A stretch of DNA of 64,000 bases from assembly GCA_025594325.1 (NCBI GenBank), contig JANHCV010000004.1:1-64000 (forward strand). Reading direction: 5' to 3'. The translations under genes were made by a program, and so were the position numbers. Positions 23,476 through 35,228 of the stretch are shown here, piece by piece. The notes under the pieces were generated by a model. It did not search any database, was not told where the DNA came from, and was given only the letters and a program-made list of their open reading frames with translations. Numbering within the stretch: position 1 is the first letter of the stretch; each line of letters opens with the position of its first letter. Origin of the DNA: Blastocladiella emersonii ATCC 22665. Its lineage: Eukaryota > Blastocladiomycota > Blastocladiomycetes > Blastocladiales > Blastocladiaceae.

Positions 23476-23949
23476 GCTCCCATTGTGTTTGTCCATTTTT
23501 GCCCCGCACCACCATCGTTCCCCATTCTTTGATCGTTTTTTCTACCATTAGTGTTTCCCCGCCACCATTTTGAACGAAATCATGGTGTGGTTTGTTGTTG
23601 CTCGGTATGCCATGGCACGACGAGCGCGAGGCCATCTTAACACGCTCCAGTTTTTCAACCTTTCTCTCAGCCTGGCGGCGGCCTTTCAGGTAGTCAGACA
23701 GACGAGCCGCTCGCCCGCACGAGACTTCAAGCGCACTGAGTGTGAGCGGACGCATCCGCTGGTGCTGCAGCCCCGAGGAGAACTGTGACCTCATTCATCT
23801 CTCACCTGCGTAAACGTCTCCGCTTGCCCGGATCAGGAAAGAGTTTGTGTATTTGTATCGTATGTTCGTGAGGGGAAAGTGCGGCCGCAACGTTGTGCTC
23901 GCCGTCACGGACACCTCGTCATTTGCGTGCGCGGCCCAGCACGCAGCCC
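23476..23949. other. Convergent intergenic region
   Basis: 474 bp between the eIF3c stop and the stop of the minus-strand Sls1-like gene. T-rich stretches (23495-23560, 23640-23670) look like 3' UTR sequence. No gene or RNA was recognised. Confidence 0.45.
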
Positions 23950-26681
23950 TCAATTGCGGCGGGGAATGAGACTGCTGGTCGTTCGATTGTTTGCAGCAGT
24001 CGAGTTGATGCTCATGCTGTCAACGACGAACGCCTGCAGCACATTCCATGCCTCGGAGCCCATCAAACGACCATCTTTGGACGACTTGGGTGCCATGATA
24101 GCCCGCGATGTGATCTGGTCCAGGCCGTCATTACTCTGGGTGAGGAGATGCTCGAGGGTCGGGAGAAGTGCGCTGGAATCCGTTGATCCCTGGATGGGAG
24201 GGCTCTTCTTGTCGTGGGCGACGCGACCGATCCACTTGCACGTAAACTCGCGGTCCTGGTAGACGAATGAGGGCGGCGCAAACAGACGGTCGTCACTCCG
24301 AATCACCGAGCGTAGCACGAAGTCGCGGAAGAACTCGGAGAAGGGCTCCTGCACCGCGGTCAGGACAACTATGTCCGAGCGGATAGCGACCGAACTAGCA
24401 AACGAACATGCGGATGGGTTAGCGTGGGTAAAGTGAGAGCCAGTGTCAACTTCTGAGCGGAGTTCGAATGATGAACGGAAGGGAAAAGTACGGTACCGAT
24501 CAAGATCAACAGTGTCGACAGTTGATGCGATGTTACGGAGCTTAATAGAATTGACCTGGAGGGTGCAGTCGACTAGCAGACCAACGATATCGTCATGAAG
24601 TGAGCGCCGTGCCTGGCAAATCTTTCGACGCGAGCAGACGAGCTCAATATCCCAAGCAAACAGTACGAACCTTCATGAGTGCTCACGTAGGCCACGTCGA
24701 CCACCACTTCAGGTCGGCCCAGTCCAAAGTCGCCCTCGACAGTGCGATCCGCAGAGTAAACCATCCGCCAGCGCCGCTCAAGCGAGTCGTTGGGCGCCCG
24801 AGCGTTCGCTGACCCAACCTTGCTGGGGAGACGACTGCCCATTGCTGCGCCGTCGCGGCGCTGCTTCCGCTCCTCTGCGGCAAGGGCCAGCCGGTACTGG
24901 CGTTCTGCATTAAGCTCCACCTCGGTCGGCCGCCAATCCAGCAAGGAGACGTTACGCGGCGCCTGTGGAGTAAACACGATGGCTGGAGCGTGAATGCGAG
25001 CCCAGCCAAGAAGCTCGGCGAGGCTCACTGCGTTCGCGATAGGGGCCGAGAACAGACTCGGTGCCGAGGCACCTACCCGTTTGCCCCTGCTACTCCCGCC
25101 GCCGAGTGCCTCGTCAGCAGTGTCAACGTCCCGCGGCGTGTACAGTGAGAAGTAGCCGACAGTGGTCTCAATAGAGATTTCTGGTGTCGTGGGCGCGTTC
25201 GAGGTTGAGCTGGACTGACGATGAGCTGGGAGGCGCGACAAGTAGTGCTCAACGCTCGATTTGTGGACGTTTAAGAAGTCCGCAGGGGAGGTCACTTGGG
25301 TAAAGAGCGGCGCGGGCCTACAGTGGAGTTGGAACGAACATTGCCCCAGAACATTCGGGGAAGTGGGTGAGTTGCGTTCGGGGTGGAAGGAAAGGTGACT
25401 AAAACGCACGCGACAGCAGTTTGAGGTGGCCCAACAAGCAGCGAATGGTGGCCTGGGGCATCGAGGCGCGCGCGCGTTGGAGGTTGGACAGGAACAACCG
25501 ACCAGGGCGTGACGCCATCGAGGAGACGCGATTCAGCCCAGTGCGGCTCTGCAAAGGGCATGAAAGCGTAAGCGGGTTCGTCGATGGGTGCACGCGAGAC
25601 AACCGAGACCGAGTGCCAGCGCGTATCTTGGAACATGTCCCAGACAGAGCGAACGAGTTGCTTCGCCATGGAGAGATTGACGAGACTCGTGGCGGTGATC
25701 TGCAGCTGGTTGCCATGCTCCTCCATGTAGACACTGCATTGCCGCATGATGCGCTGCATAAACTTGTTGGCAGTCATGAAGTACCGATGAAGCTGCTTGG
25801 CCTCCATCGGAATCGTCATGGAGGACTCTTTGTATTGCTACGGTTGCAAAGAGGGGCGGGGGGGGGGATAATCCATTGTCAGTATCTCGAAAAAGGCCGC
25901 ACGAATCGTTTGGATCGTTTGGACAGACGATGAAGGTCTGGAGCGAGAAGAAAATGTTGCCACGAACCAGCATTGAACGGAGCTGCGCGACCGTCTTCTT
26001 CATACCGGCTCCCGAGCCGCGGAGGATAAGCTTCTGGCTCGCGGCATCGATTTTGATTCGCACGCCACCCTGGAGCATGAGACTGCGGATAGTTTCGCCG
26101 TAGCCGTGAACAAAGAAGAGGTCGCGGTCCGAGCACGGAATGTCCAAAGTACCGACGGCCTGGTCGGGGATCGCATTGACCTTGGCCATGACCGGGTCAG
26201 TCTCAGACAGGGCCGGATCGAGCACGCCGAGCCCCCAGACACCGCGGAGGATGGCTTCGATGAGAACAGGCTTCGTAACCTTGGTCTTTGGACCCAGGTA
26301 GGTGCCAGCGGGCAGAATGCCACAGAGAGTTGCTGGCGTCCCGTGTTCGCGCAGGTAAGCCACGATTTGGGCCTTCGTAAAGCTCGCGGAAAGCTTTCGC
26401 GAGAGTTTCGCAAAGGATGCAGGGCTCAGGCTCGACTCGCGCGGCCGAAGCGTTCCAATCACATCGCTGTCCATAGGTACTTCATTGGCGGCGGGGTCCG
26501 CAAAGGCTAGTCGGCGCGTCGAGTGCAGCCGGTGATGCGACGTCCATATGGCCGGGGAGGGCAGCGGGGACAGCGGGGAGAGCGGGAACAGCCGGGAGGA
26601 GCATGGCCTCACGACCGCGGACCACTGGAGTCGCGGAGCCCGCAAAAGCGGGCGGACGGGGCCAAGAAGCGCTCGAATCAT
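23950..26681 (-). CDS. Sls1-like mitochondrial inner-membrane regulator (KH-like domains)
   Basis: Fungal Sls1 coordinates mitochondrial transcription with translation at the inner membrane. ATG at 26681; MIRALLGPVRPLLRAPRLQW is a plausible presequence. The N-terminal part carries SFTKAQIVAYLREHG, KTKVTKPVLIEAILRGVWGL, DRDLFFVHGYG and RIKIDAASQKLILRGSGAGM, a pattern I associate with the Sls1 N-terminal and first KH-like domains. An intron near 25840-25935 leads to a second KH-like stretch (MEEHGNQLQITATSLVNLSMAKQL). Further exons cover about 24640-25340 and 23950-24400; their junctions were not all fixed. Family assignment rests on remembered pattern, not an alignment. Confidence 0.62.
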
Positions 26682-26963
26682 TGCCTGCGGGGACTAGCAG
26701 GGGGTGGATTTGCCCCGTTGTTGCATCTGATGGTACGGGCTCAGTCGATTGCGCGGCGACGCAAGGGGCAGTCGAGCTCCGCGGACGATCAGCAGAAGCG
26801 GGAAAACAGGGTCACGTGGCAAATCACATGATTTTGAGGCGCGTCTCGCACGCGTGTCTCCGGCCGTCGACTTTGCTCCGTTGTCAAGGAAGGGAAGCCA
26901 GAGATATGCAAGTCTAACATCTAGTCTATTTCGTCAACAGGTCATCGAACATACAAACCGGTA
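26682..26963. other. Short intergenic region, no gene seen
   Basis: 282 bp between the Sls1-like start and the stop of the PH-domain gene, both minus strand. It must contain the Sls1-like promoter. Nothing else was recognised. Confidence 0.35.
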
Positions 26964-29328
26964 TCACTGGGACTCAAGCACCTCAACTTTGCCAACAAGC
27001 CGCTGCACCCGAGCTACAGCACCCGACTCGAACGCAGCAAAGTCGTTTGCAAGTGCATCCAGCTCACGCCGGGACTGCTCAAGCTCGCCGACGACAAGGG
27101 CATGGGCCTTCATCGAGCTCCGGACCGTGTCGCGCTGCAAGAAGAGCTCGTCCAGCTCCGAGAGAACCGCCTCTCGCTTCTGCTCGAGCCTATGAATTTC
27201 GGGCTCCAGCGTGGCGCGGCGCTCCAGGAGCGACTCCACCTCGGCCTTGAGGGTGTCCCGCTTCGCCTCAAGAGCAGAATCGGCGTTGCTGCCAATCGAG
27301 TCCACAAAGCGTTCGTGCGTGTCCTGGGAGATACCCGAGTCGGCGTGCCGTAGAGAGATCGGTGCTTGGTATGGGTGGAGATTGAGTACTTGATCGAGCT
27401 TCGCCTCGATTGCATTGAGGTCGGCTTTGAGCGGGGTGCGGTGCGTTGCGGCGTGCTTGGACTCCTCCGCGAGGGCAAGCAGCTGGTTTGTTTTCCGCTC
27501 CATGGCGCCATCACCGCGCTTCATTGTCTCGGTCGATTGCACGAGTCTGTTCAGCCGCTCCTCGATCGACAATAGAAGCCGATGGTCAGCATCATGCGTT
27601 TTGGTCACTTTGCTGTCGAGATTGCACAAAAGTTGTGAGGGCGTTTCGCGCAATTGCGTGGTAGTGGCGTCAAGCTTCTGCAAGGAGGCGGAAGCAGAGG
27701 CAGCCAATGGGGCCGCGATGGGCACGGTTTGCGTACTTGGACCCGCATGCGAAAGCGAGGCCACAACCTTGTTGGTCTCAAGAAGTTGCTCGGTAAGCTG
27801 GGCGGCAACTTCCTGCAGTCGAACTTCGATACCGTTGACAGCAGGTAGAAGGTCGCCGACTGCTTGGCGGTTGAGGCATTCACCGAGCTGTGCCCGTAGC
27901 TCATCGTGGCGCCCCGCAGTCTCGGCGCAAAGCTTCAAGACGGCGTCACTCCAGGATGCGCAGTTGCTGGACAGGCCCGAGGTAAGTGCGTCGGTGATAT
28001 CGTTGGTCAAGGACTGAAGCGTCAAAGGCATTGAGTCGAGATGTGCAACGATGGACGAAACGGCAAGATGCATCTCGTTCACGGTTCTGCCCACGGAATC
28101 ATACTTCGCTGCCATGCGATGGAGAGGCGTCGACACTGCGTCGTTGACCGAGAGGCGAGCTTGGTCGGCGGCGTCCCGCATGCCAAGTACGAGGTCATTT
28201 CGTAACTTGTCAATGGTGCAATCTAACGCTCGAACCGCGTTACCCACCTGCTCGTCCGTTGCAGAGACAACCTTGGCTGACTGCTCACGCGCGCTGCGCA
28301 CAATGGTCGACTGAAGAATTTCGATCACCGCTGTTTGGGCAGAGTGAATGTGAGAGCTTGTTTGATCCTTGGCCGCATCTCGAAGGGCTGAGGTCTCGGC
28401 CTCGGCATTCTCGACTCGCTGCCACAAGTCGCGGAGTGCCGATTCGTGAGCGCGCCGTGAAAGTTCCTCAACCTCGGTTTTCTCGCGAGTGGCACTAGCA
28501 GCCTCCATCTGGGCAGCACTAAGTCGTGCTTCAAGCTCGCGTACCGTGACCTGCAGCTGAACGTTGGTCGTTGCAAGCTCGGAGCGCTCTGATAGTAGCT
28601 CGGTGACCTGGCGGGTTGCGCCCTCAAGCTCGAGTCCGAGATGTGCAAGCCCCGGTTGGACTACGCGCGGAATCAGAGCGTGAAGCGCGGCAACCCAGGA
28701 TTCCGCCTCCTCCACGCTTTCGGCCGCGAGTAGCATATCCGTCCGCCGAAGGCAGAGTACGAACTCAAAGCGTCCTTGCTGTGCCTTGTGCTCCTTGGGA
28801 CGAACTTGGCTGCACTCGGTCAGATCCAATACCTTGCTAGACGTGTCCTGTACGAGCAGGGAGAAAAGTTAGACCACGTCGTCCCGACGGAGTTTCTTTC
28901 TGAGGACGTACCTTTTCACCACGCGAAAAGGACAGTGCGCCCGCCCTTACGCCCTTCGAGTACGCGCGCAAGTAGTACCGTTTCCAACTCATGATCGTGT
29001 TGCGGCGCCAAATCCAGCCTGATTTGACGAGACTCGACGTGCAGATAGCTGCATTGTTGATCGTGCCCGTGAAAGACCCGGATGGCGGCAGTTCAGAGTG
29101 AGATGCAAAGACTTGTGATGAACTGAGGTAGTTCGCCAAGCGCCTCGAAGAAAAGTGCGATCGAGTGGTTTGGCGCGAGAAGTGCGTGACGCTCGCCACG
29201 GATTCGGCTTTGCCGGTGTTCGAGACGGAGTCGGTCGGAACGAGACCGTCGGGCGTGATGAAGCTTTCTGGAAGCGGGAGGCGTGGAGGAGCGACGCGAC
29301 GCATTGTTGCCGGATCGGCTAGCTGCAT
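26964..29328 (-). CDS. PH domain and long coiled-coil protein
   Basis: Two exons, 28912-29328 and 26964-28847, with a 64-nt intron (GTACGTCC...GTACAG) inside the PH domain; 766 aa. The PH fold spans about residues 95-210: SGWIWRRNTIMSWKRYYLRA, then FEFVLCLRRTDMLLAAES and the closing helix EAESWVAALHAL with the invariant Trp. The remaining about 540 residues are mostly alpha-helical with long heptad stretches (EELSRRAHESALRDLWQRVE; a second block near the C-terminus, SLLERRATLEPEIHRLEQ). No catalytic domain. A membrane phosphoinositide-binding scaffold is the likely role; cargo or partner is unknown. Confidence 0.85.
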
Positions 29329-29666
29329 GTAGAGTCGAGGCCAAAGTGCAGGACGGAAACTCGTCTAGTCGCAGTAGTTCTAGTACATTGCATGAAGTGT
29401 GATGACGGGGGGAGCGGGAGCCTGAGCGAAAGCGCGCGCGCTGTTTTGCTCGCCGAGAGACAAAACGAATTTCGCGCGACGCGTCGCGCCGTCTCCCAAG
29501 CGCGCCTCCGTCTCACGTGCTGCTTCTTCCTGCGCAATCGCATAAAAACTGTCTCCCTTCCACCCGAGACCCACGAGAAAATCAGTGCTGATGAAATCCA
29601 GATGCTTGAGGCGGTGTGGTAAATCAATAGTTTGTATGCGTTGCTGACGAGGTGCTGCTGGTTGGC
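29329..29666. other. Intergenic region between two minus-strand genes
   Basis: 338 bp containing the PH-gene promoter and the SDF2 3' region. No other gene was recognised; short frames lack coding character. Confidence 0.35.
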
Positions 29667-30470
29667 TCAGGTCCGCGACGCAATGTACATGCCTTCCTGC
29701 GCAATCCACTCCGTGTTTTTGCCATGCGAAGCGACAGCGGACACCTCGAGCTGACCAGGAATCGGCGCAGCGTAAGTGTAGGACGTAGAGGCGTGGAGGA
29801 TCTTGTTCGTGACGGCGTGGACGAAGGTGACGGGCTCCTCGCGGGCCCAAATGGGTCTCGAAGACTTGCACTGGACAATCCAGTCATCGCCGTGGTCGCC
29901 ATGTGCGTACGTGCTCACCTCCTGGTTGCCGGAGAGGGGCGACGCGTGATCACGATGGGAGTGCAGGTACTGCGACATCGCGACGTGCTGAAGGCGAATA
30001 ACGGAGCCGCACTGAATCGGATTGCTGGGTCGGGATAATATAGGGTGTTTTCGGGTCATTGGCGGTGGGTGAGTCGACGTCAGTGGAGCGCCCATGCGAG
30101 AACGAGGGTGGAAGCGGACGCACCCGCGCGGGCACTCGGCGCCATGGCCAGCCTCCACAATCCAGAGAGAACTCGGGTCATCGCGAGCGGGGTTGCAAGT
30201 GACGCTCAGCTGGCCGGAACCCGACCCGTAGGGGATGTTGTGGCTGTGGAGTTTGTGTCCGCTGGAGGCGTGGGTCAGCTTGACCGCGGACCCACATGTC
30301 ACACTTTCAAACTCTACGGCATATTGAGCGTAAGAGTCGCGGGTTCAGCACAGCAGTTAGTCGTGCGCGCAGGGCGAGGTACCAGGGTCGAGGTCGAGGG
30401 CAGACGAGGGTACAGCCCCAACGACGATAGAAACGAGCGCAGCAAGGGCAAATGCATTCAAGAAATTCAT
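29667..30470 (-). CDS. SDF2: SDF2-like MIR-domain protein, ER lumenal
   Basis: SDF2 proteins are ER chaperone cofactors with three MIR repeats, related to the MIR domains of O-mannosyltransferases. Three exons: 30383-30470, 30124-30313 and 29667-30024; phases close to 211 aa. The N-terminus MNFLNAFALAALVSIVVGAV is a signal peptide. MIR repeats: CGSAVKLTHASSGHKLHSH, then CGSVIRLQHVAMSQYLHSHR with SPLSGNQEVSTY, then VTFVHAVTNKILHAS. The chain ends without a classical HDEL, as in SDF2 rather than SDF2L1. The size equals that of animal and plant SDF2. Confidence 0.92.
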
Positions 30471-30683
30471 TGCAACTAGTTTGAGGGGATCTTCTGCGTG
30501 GGGTAGGGCGTACGTGGCGCGAAGGGGGCGGGAGACTTGGGCTGGCGTGCAGCACGCAGGGCGTGGCGGTGCGGGCGTCGTCGGCTTCCATGAACAACAC
30601 GTCCCGGATGTCGCGGCGAGGTTGTTCGCGCTAAGAAGAATAAGCTGTGAATTATTAGTTACAAATGAGGACATCCGTTGCGC

Positions 30684-31692
30684 TCAGAATTGCTTGACGA
30701 GGTAGGTCGGGAAGAAGGCGTGGTGCGTCTCGAGGTGCACGACCTGGACCGCGTGCTCGAGGTTGACGGTCGTGAGCCGGTACGTGGCGTCGGGCCGGGC
30801 CTGGGCGCGCGCGACGTCGGCCTCGGACACGCCCATCCACCCGGCGGCGGCGGAGGCGGGCCCGCCAAAGCCGACCTCGAGGAGCGGCCACGCGTTCCTG
30901 TCGCCGTGGTGGCCGCCGCCGGCGTCATCATCACCGTGACCGTGACCGCTGGTGCGGCGCCGGGCCTGGATCGCGGCAATGAACGCGTCGAGCGTCGGCG
31001 TCGGCGTCCCGTCCACGTCCGTGATAAAGACGCACGACGTGAGCCGGTCGCGGTGCGCCGGCGACCCCGTGTACATGACCGACACGTACACGCCGTCCGG
31101 CCGGTGCTTCATGTGGAACCCGAGCGCACGGTGCGCGTCCTGCACCACCACGCCCGACCACACGACCGCGCGCGTCGCGACCGTCGGCGAGAGCCGCGAC
31201 CACGGCACGCGCACCGCCACCTCGCGCCCGTCGCGGAACAGGACCAGCTCGGCAGATGCGGACGCGGCCGCCGCGTGGCCTGGGCCGCTGCCGCCGCCGC
31301 CGCCATCGGCGTCCTCGGGGTCGACGAGGCGGCACAGGTCTGCGGCGCTCGTGACCAGCTGGCCGTCGACCGCGAGGACCAGGTCCATCTCGTGCACCGC
31401 GCCGACCAGCGGCGACCCGCTGAGGACGCGCCGCACCGACACGATCGAGAAGGTCCGCGGGTCCGCCGCGTGCATCGCGCGCACCCACGCCATGGGCAGC
31501 CCGCAGTCGACGGCCTTGCAGTACCGCGTCTCGGTCAGCTCGACGTCGAGCGTGCGGTACACGGGCAGGCGCCGCTGCTGCGCCTTGGCCGTCTCGAGCG
31601 GGTCGTTGAGGGCAGTCGGGAAAGAAGACGCCGCCGCTGCCGGCATTGCGCAGTCCTCGACGACATCGAGTCCGCTGCCAAAGCCCTGCTCG

Positions 31693-31725
<33 letters not shown>

Positions 31726-34700
31726 GGCTGGACTCGGGCGGGCGCGGCGGTGTAGTCCACGGCCGTGGTCTCGAGGATGCGCTGCAGCGCGCATACCATG
31801 GGCGCGAGGTCACCGACGTGGGTCCCGACGTAGGTGCCCGCGGGACAGTGCCCGAGCCACACGGCGAGCACGGTCCCGCGCGCGTCGCACAGCACGCCCG
31901 CCGCGTCGCGGCAGCCCGTGGCCTGAACCGCGCGGTCGAGGTTGACGGTGCGGTGCTGCGGCGGGTACTTTTCGCCGACGAAGGCGAACCCGACCGACGT
32001 GACGGTCGCCGAGGCCACGCCGAGCAGGCCCGAGGACACGGACAGCGTCGCGTAGGTCGCCGAGTCGCCCGGGTGCAGCAACGTCAGCGAGGGGTCGCCC
32101 AGCTCGTTATCATCGTCATCCGTCGGGTTGGAATCGGTTGCGGCAGCCGCCGCGGCCGGGTAGGCGCACATGCGGTCGAGTACCTCGCGGCCGGCGTGGT
32201 TGTGGTCGTCGGCGTCCTCGTCCTCAATGTCGGGCGCTGCGGAGCCGCCGCCGGTTCCACTCGCGCAGGAAGCAGCAGTGGGGGTCGACGACTCCAACCA
32301 GGCGGCCCAGTCAGCAGCGGTCGACGAAGACACGGCCGTCGGGTCAGAGTCGCAGGCAGCCGCAGTCGCGCGGGACCCCGAGGCGGGTCGAGCGATGCGG
32401 ATCCCGCGCAGCGAGCTCGCCTCGGGACACCGCGGGTCGTAGTGCAGCCACACGGCCGTGTGCAGCGGGTCCGCCGCCACGATGCGGCACGGCACGCGGT
32501 GCGTCATGCCGACGAGCAGCGACACGTGGCCGATGCGCAGCGGGCACGTCCACCGGTCCGCCAGCACCAGGCCGGCAGCCGCGTCGACCACGATCCCGAC
32601 GCCCGACGTGTACGGCGCCGAGACGCCGTCCATGCTGAGCCCCGACCGCACCTCGACCACCACGAGGCTGCCGCGCACGGCCTCCATGACAGCGCGGTGC
32701 TTGCTGCTCGCGGAGATGGCCTGCTGCGGGCACATGTCCTTGGTGGCGGTGGTGGTGGTCGCTGTCGGCGTGTCCGGTTCGGGAAGAGTCGCGGTGGCGG
32801 CGCTAGTAGTACGAGCACGCGCGAGGATCGCGTCGAGCGCCGAGGGCGAGGCGGGGCCGTCACTACCTTCGAGCTCCTCGGATGCGGGCGACGAAGTCGA
32901 CGAACCAGACCCGGCCTCGAGCCGGCGCAGGTCGCCCACCGACTCGGCCGTCAGCGGCGCGCTCGTCCACGCAAAGTCGCGGCGCACCCACACCTTGGGC
33001 CGGTCAAACACGCGGTCCACCTCGACCACCTTGACGAGCTCGACGTGCTTCTTGGCCAGCGCATAGTACCGCACGGGCACGCGCGCGCCGTGCGGCAGCG
33101 CCGCCAGCACGCCCGCCAGGTCCGCCAGCGACCGGACGGGGCGGTGCGCCACGGCCACGACCATGACGTGGTTCGGGATCCCCGCCACGCCAAACGCGTT
33201 GCCCGCCTTGGCGAGCATCACGCCGCCGACCGGGTGCATGTACGAGCGCGCGAGGTGCACCGACAGCGCGTGGAACACGTCGCCGTTGGCCGCGAGGAAC
33301 GCGGGCGGCGTCAGCGCGTGCCCGTCCTCGACGCGCGCGATGCGCACGGCCACCTCGCGCCCGCCGCGCAGCACGACCAGGTCGATCGGCTGGCCGACGC
33401 TCGCGTCGAGGTACGCGGCGAGCGACCGAAAGTGGCTGACGAGGTGCCCGCGCACGCGCAGCAGCACGTCGCCCGGCACCAGCCGCTCGCTCCTGTCGGT
33501 GCTCTTGTTGGTTGTGGACCGAGTCGCCGAACTGGGACCAGCACCAGGGCGAGATCCAGCACCAGGCCCGCCCGGGATCACGGTGCGCACGGCGAGGCAC
33601 CCGTGCAGCGACGGCTCGAGCGCGCGGAACTCGGCCTCGAGCGCGGGCGGCAGGCCCATGCGCCGCGCCTCGTCGTACGTCTTCTGCACAAACTCGACCT
33701 GCAGCGTGCCGCGCGGGACGCGCTCGCCGCGGCGAATGTGGTCGAGCGCGACCACGACGCGGTCGAGCGGCAGGTAGAAGCTCGACGCCGACACGTTGGA
33801 CCCGCCCGCGTTGAGCGCGACGGCGAACCCCTGCTCGTTGAGGACGGGCGACCCCGAAGACCCGCCCGACGTGTTGGACGAGGCCTGGATGTAGAAGGTG
33901 CTGTGATGGGGGGGTGCGTTTTCCTCAACGTTAGTGGTGCCGTGTTGGCAAGGATCGATACCAAAGTAAACGCACTTGAAGTCGCAGTACGTCGCCTTGC
34001 CGTAGTTGGCGCACGGGCGGTCGATGCGCGCAATGGTGCCCGCGAGGATCGACAGCTTCTCGCCATCGTCGGCGCCCGGGACGCGCACCGCCGTGCCGAC
34101 GCGCGCCGCGTGCGGGGCGAGCGGGATCTCGGGCCCGTGTCCGTGCTCCCCCGCATTGCCCATGGCCGCCCACACGGGGCACGCGCGCGGGTCAAACTGC
34201 ACCACGCCAAAGTCGTGGACCGGGTCGGCGTACACGACGCGCGCGGGCACCTCCTCGGCCGACCGCAGCAGCAGGCGCAGCAGCACGGGCGCGTCCGTCA
34301 CCACGTGCTTGTTGGTCAGCACGAGCCCGCGCGCCGCGTCGCACACGAAGCCCGTGGCCGAGTACACGCCGCTTGCGTAAGTGTCGAACGTCGACGGCAC
34401 GGCGAAGCGCACCGTGACGATGGCCGGGATCGCGCGCTCAAGCGCCGCCGCCCAGTGGTCCTCGCTCGCCGCGGTCGATGCCGATGAGGCGGTAGTGGTG
34501 GCCGCCGCCGCGCTCGTGCCGGTACCGATACCGATACCGATACCGAGGGCGATGCTGTTCTGCGTGACGGTGCGGGTGCGGGTGCGCGTCCGGGTGCGCT
34601 GCTGCTGGAGCGGGCTGGATGGAGCCGAGACACGCGCGTGCTTGGCCTGACCGCCGCTGCCGTCGCCGTCGTCGTGATGAGCGGGCGCCTGCTCCTCGGC

Positions 34701-34772
34701 CTCGGCAGCCGCCGCAGCGGGTGTCGGCAGCTCGGGCGAGCGTGACGGCGCCTCCTCTTCCTCGTCCTCGTC

Positions 34773-34816
<44 letters not shown>

Positions 34817-34894
34817 ACACGGGCACCTCGTGCGCCTGGTGCAGGTCCACGTCCACGTCGGCAATCTCGGCGAGCGGGGCGGACGGGCGCGTCG
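30684..34894 (-). CDS. NMA111: Nma111/HtrA-type nuclear serine protease, enlarged
   Basis: PDZ-containing HtrA-family protease; the yeast homologue is nuclear and pro-apoptotic. The first protease domain has His in LTNKHVV, Asp in DPVHDFGVV and Ser in SSGGSSGSPVLN. Further PDZ-like segments and a second, degenerate protease half follow, as in the family. A 75-nt intron (33901-33975, GTGCGT...TCACAG) sits in frame: removing it turns an odd insert into the family sequence YCDFNTFYIQASS. The product is about 1365+ aa versus about 1000 in yeast; the extra length is low complexity (poly-Asp and poly-Gln runs, Arg-Thr repeats). No ATG lies in frame after the upstream stop; an acceptor at 34895-34897 points to a 5' exon. 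The best candidate (34953-35014, ATG at 35014) is off by one base in phase. Confidence 0.9.
31690..31727. repeat. CTG/CAG trinucleotide run, poly-Gln in Nma111
   Basis: About eleven uninterrupted CTG units on the plus strand read as poly-Gln on the minus strand within the Nma111 coding region, between the degenerate protease half and a PDZ-like segment. It is a likely length-variable site. Confidence 0.85.
34758..34816. repeat. TCG/TCC trinucleotide run, poly-Asp/Glu at the Nma111 N-terminus
   Basis: Near-perfect GTC repeat (plus strand) read as poly-Asp followed by Asp/Glu on the minus strand. It makes a very acidic N-terminal stretch before the protease domain. Confidence 0.85.
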
Positions 34895-35228
34895 CTACTC
34901 GTCGGGCCGGTCAGCGGTCGCACGAGCGCGGCTGTGTCGTTGTCAGGCGTACCTGTCGAAGCGGCGAAGCCACGGCGGGCGCGGGCCGTCGTCGCTGCTG
35001 TTGGTGGTCGTCATTGTGTGTGTCGATCGCGGTACGAGCGACCCCTCGTCGAGACGAGATGAGATGAAGGGGGATCGCCGGCCGAAGAGCGCAGGGCGAA
35101 AACGCGCATCGCGACGCGCGACGCGTCTTTGCTGAGCGCCGCACGTGACGCGTCGGCAGGCGCGGCGATCTCTCTTCGTTCGTTTGTGAGGGCGACCGCA
35201 CTCCCTCCCTCCCTCCCTCCCAGGTAAA
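34895..35228. promoter_or_regulatory. Divergent region, Nma111 and RS-domain genes
   Basis: About 330 bp including the probable first exon of Nma111. A run of five CCCT units (35202-35221) ends in CCCAGG seven bases before the RS-gene ATG. It is either a polypyrimidine promoter tract or a 5'-UTR intron acceptor (CTCCCAG). No TATA element was seen. Confidence 0.45.

Noticed and set aside
20491-23496. 1001-codon minus-strand open frame
   Set aside because: Antisense to eIF3c; no domain pattern, and eIF3c is unambiguous on the plus strand.
31690-31727. CTG repeat as a sign of pathogenic expansion
   Set aside because: Short in-frame poly-Gln in a low-complexity linker, nothing beyond ordinary coding microsatellite.
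30678-34487. 1269-codon plus-strand open frame
   Set aside because: Antisense shadow of the Nma111 coding strand; composition is Arg/Val/His-rich with no family motifs, a GC artefact.
35202-35221. CCCT run as a telomere fragment
   Set aside because: Unit CCCT differs from TTAGGG-type repeats and only five copies occur; better seen as a polypyrimidine promoter tract or splice-acceptor tract.
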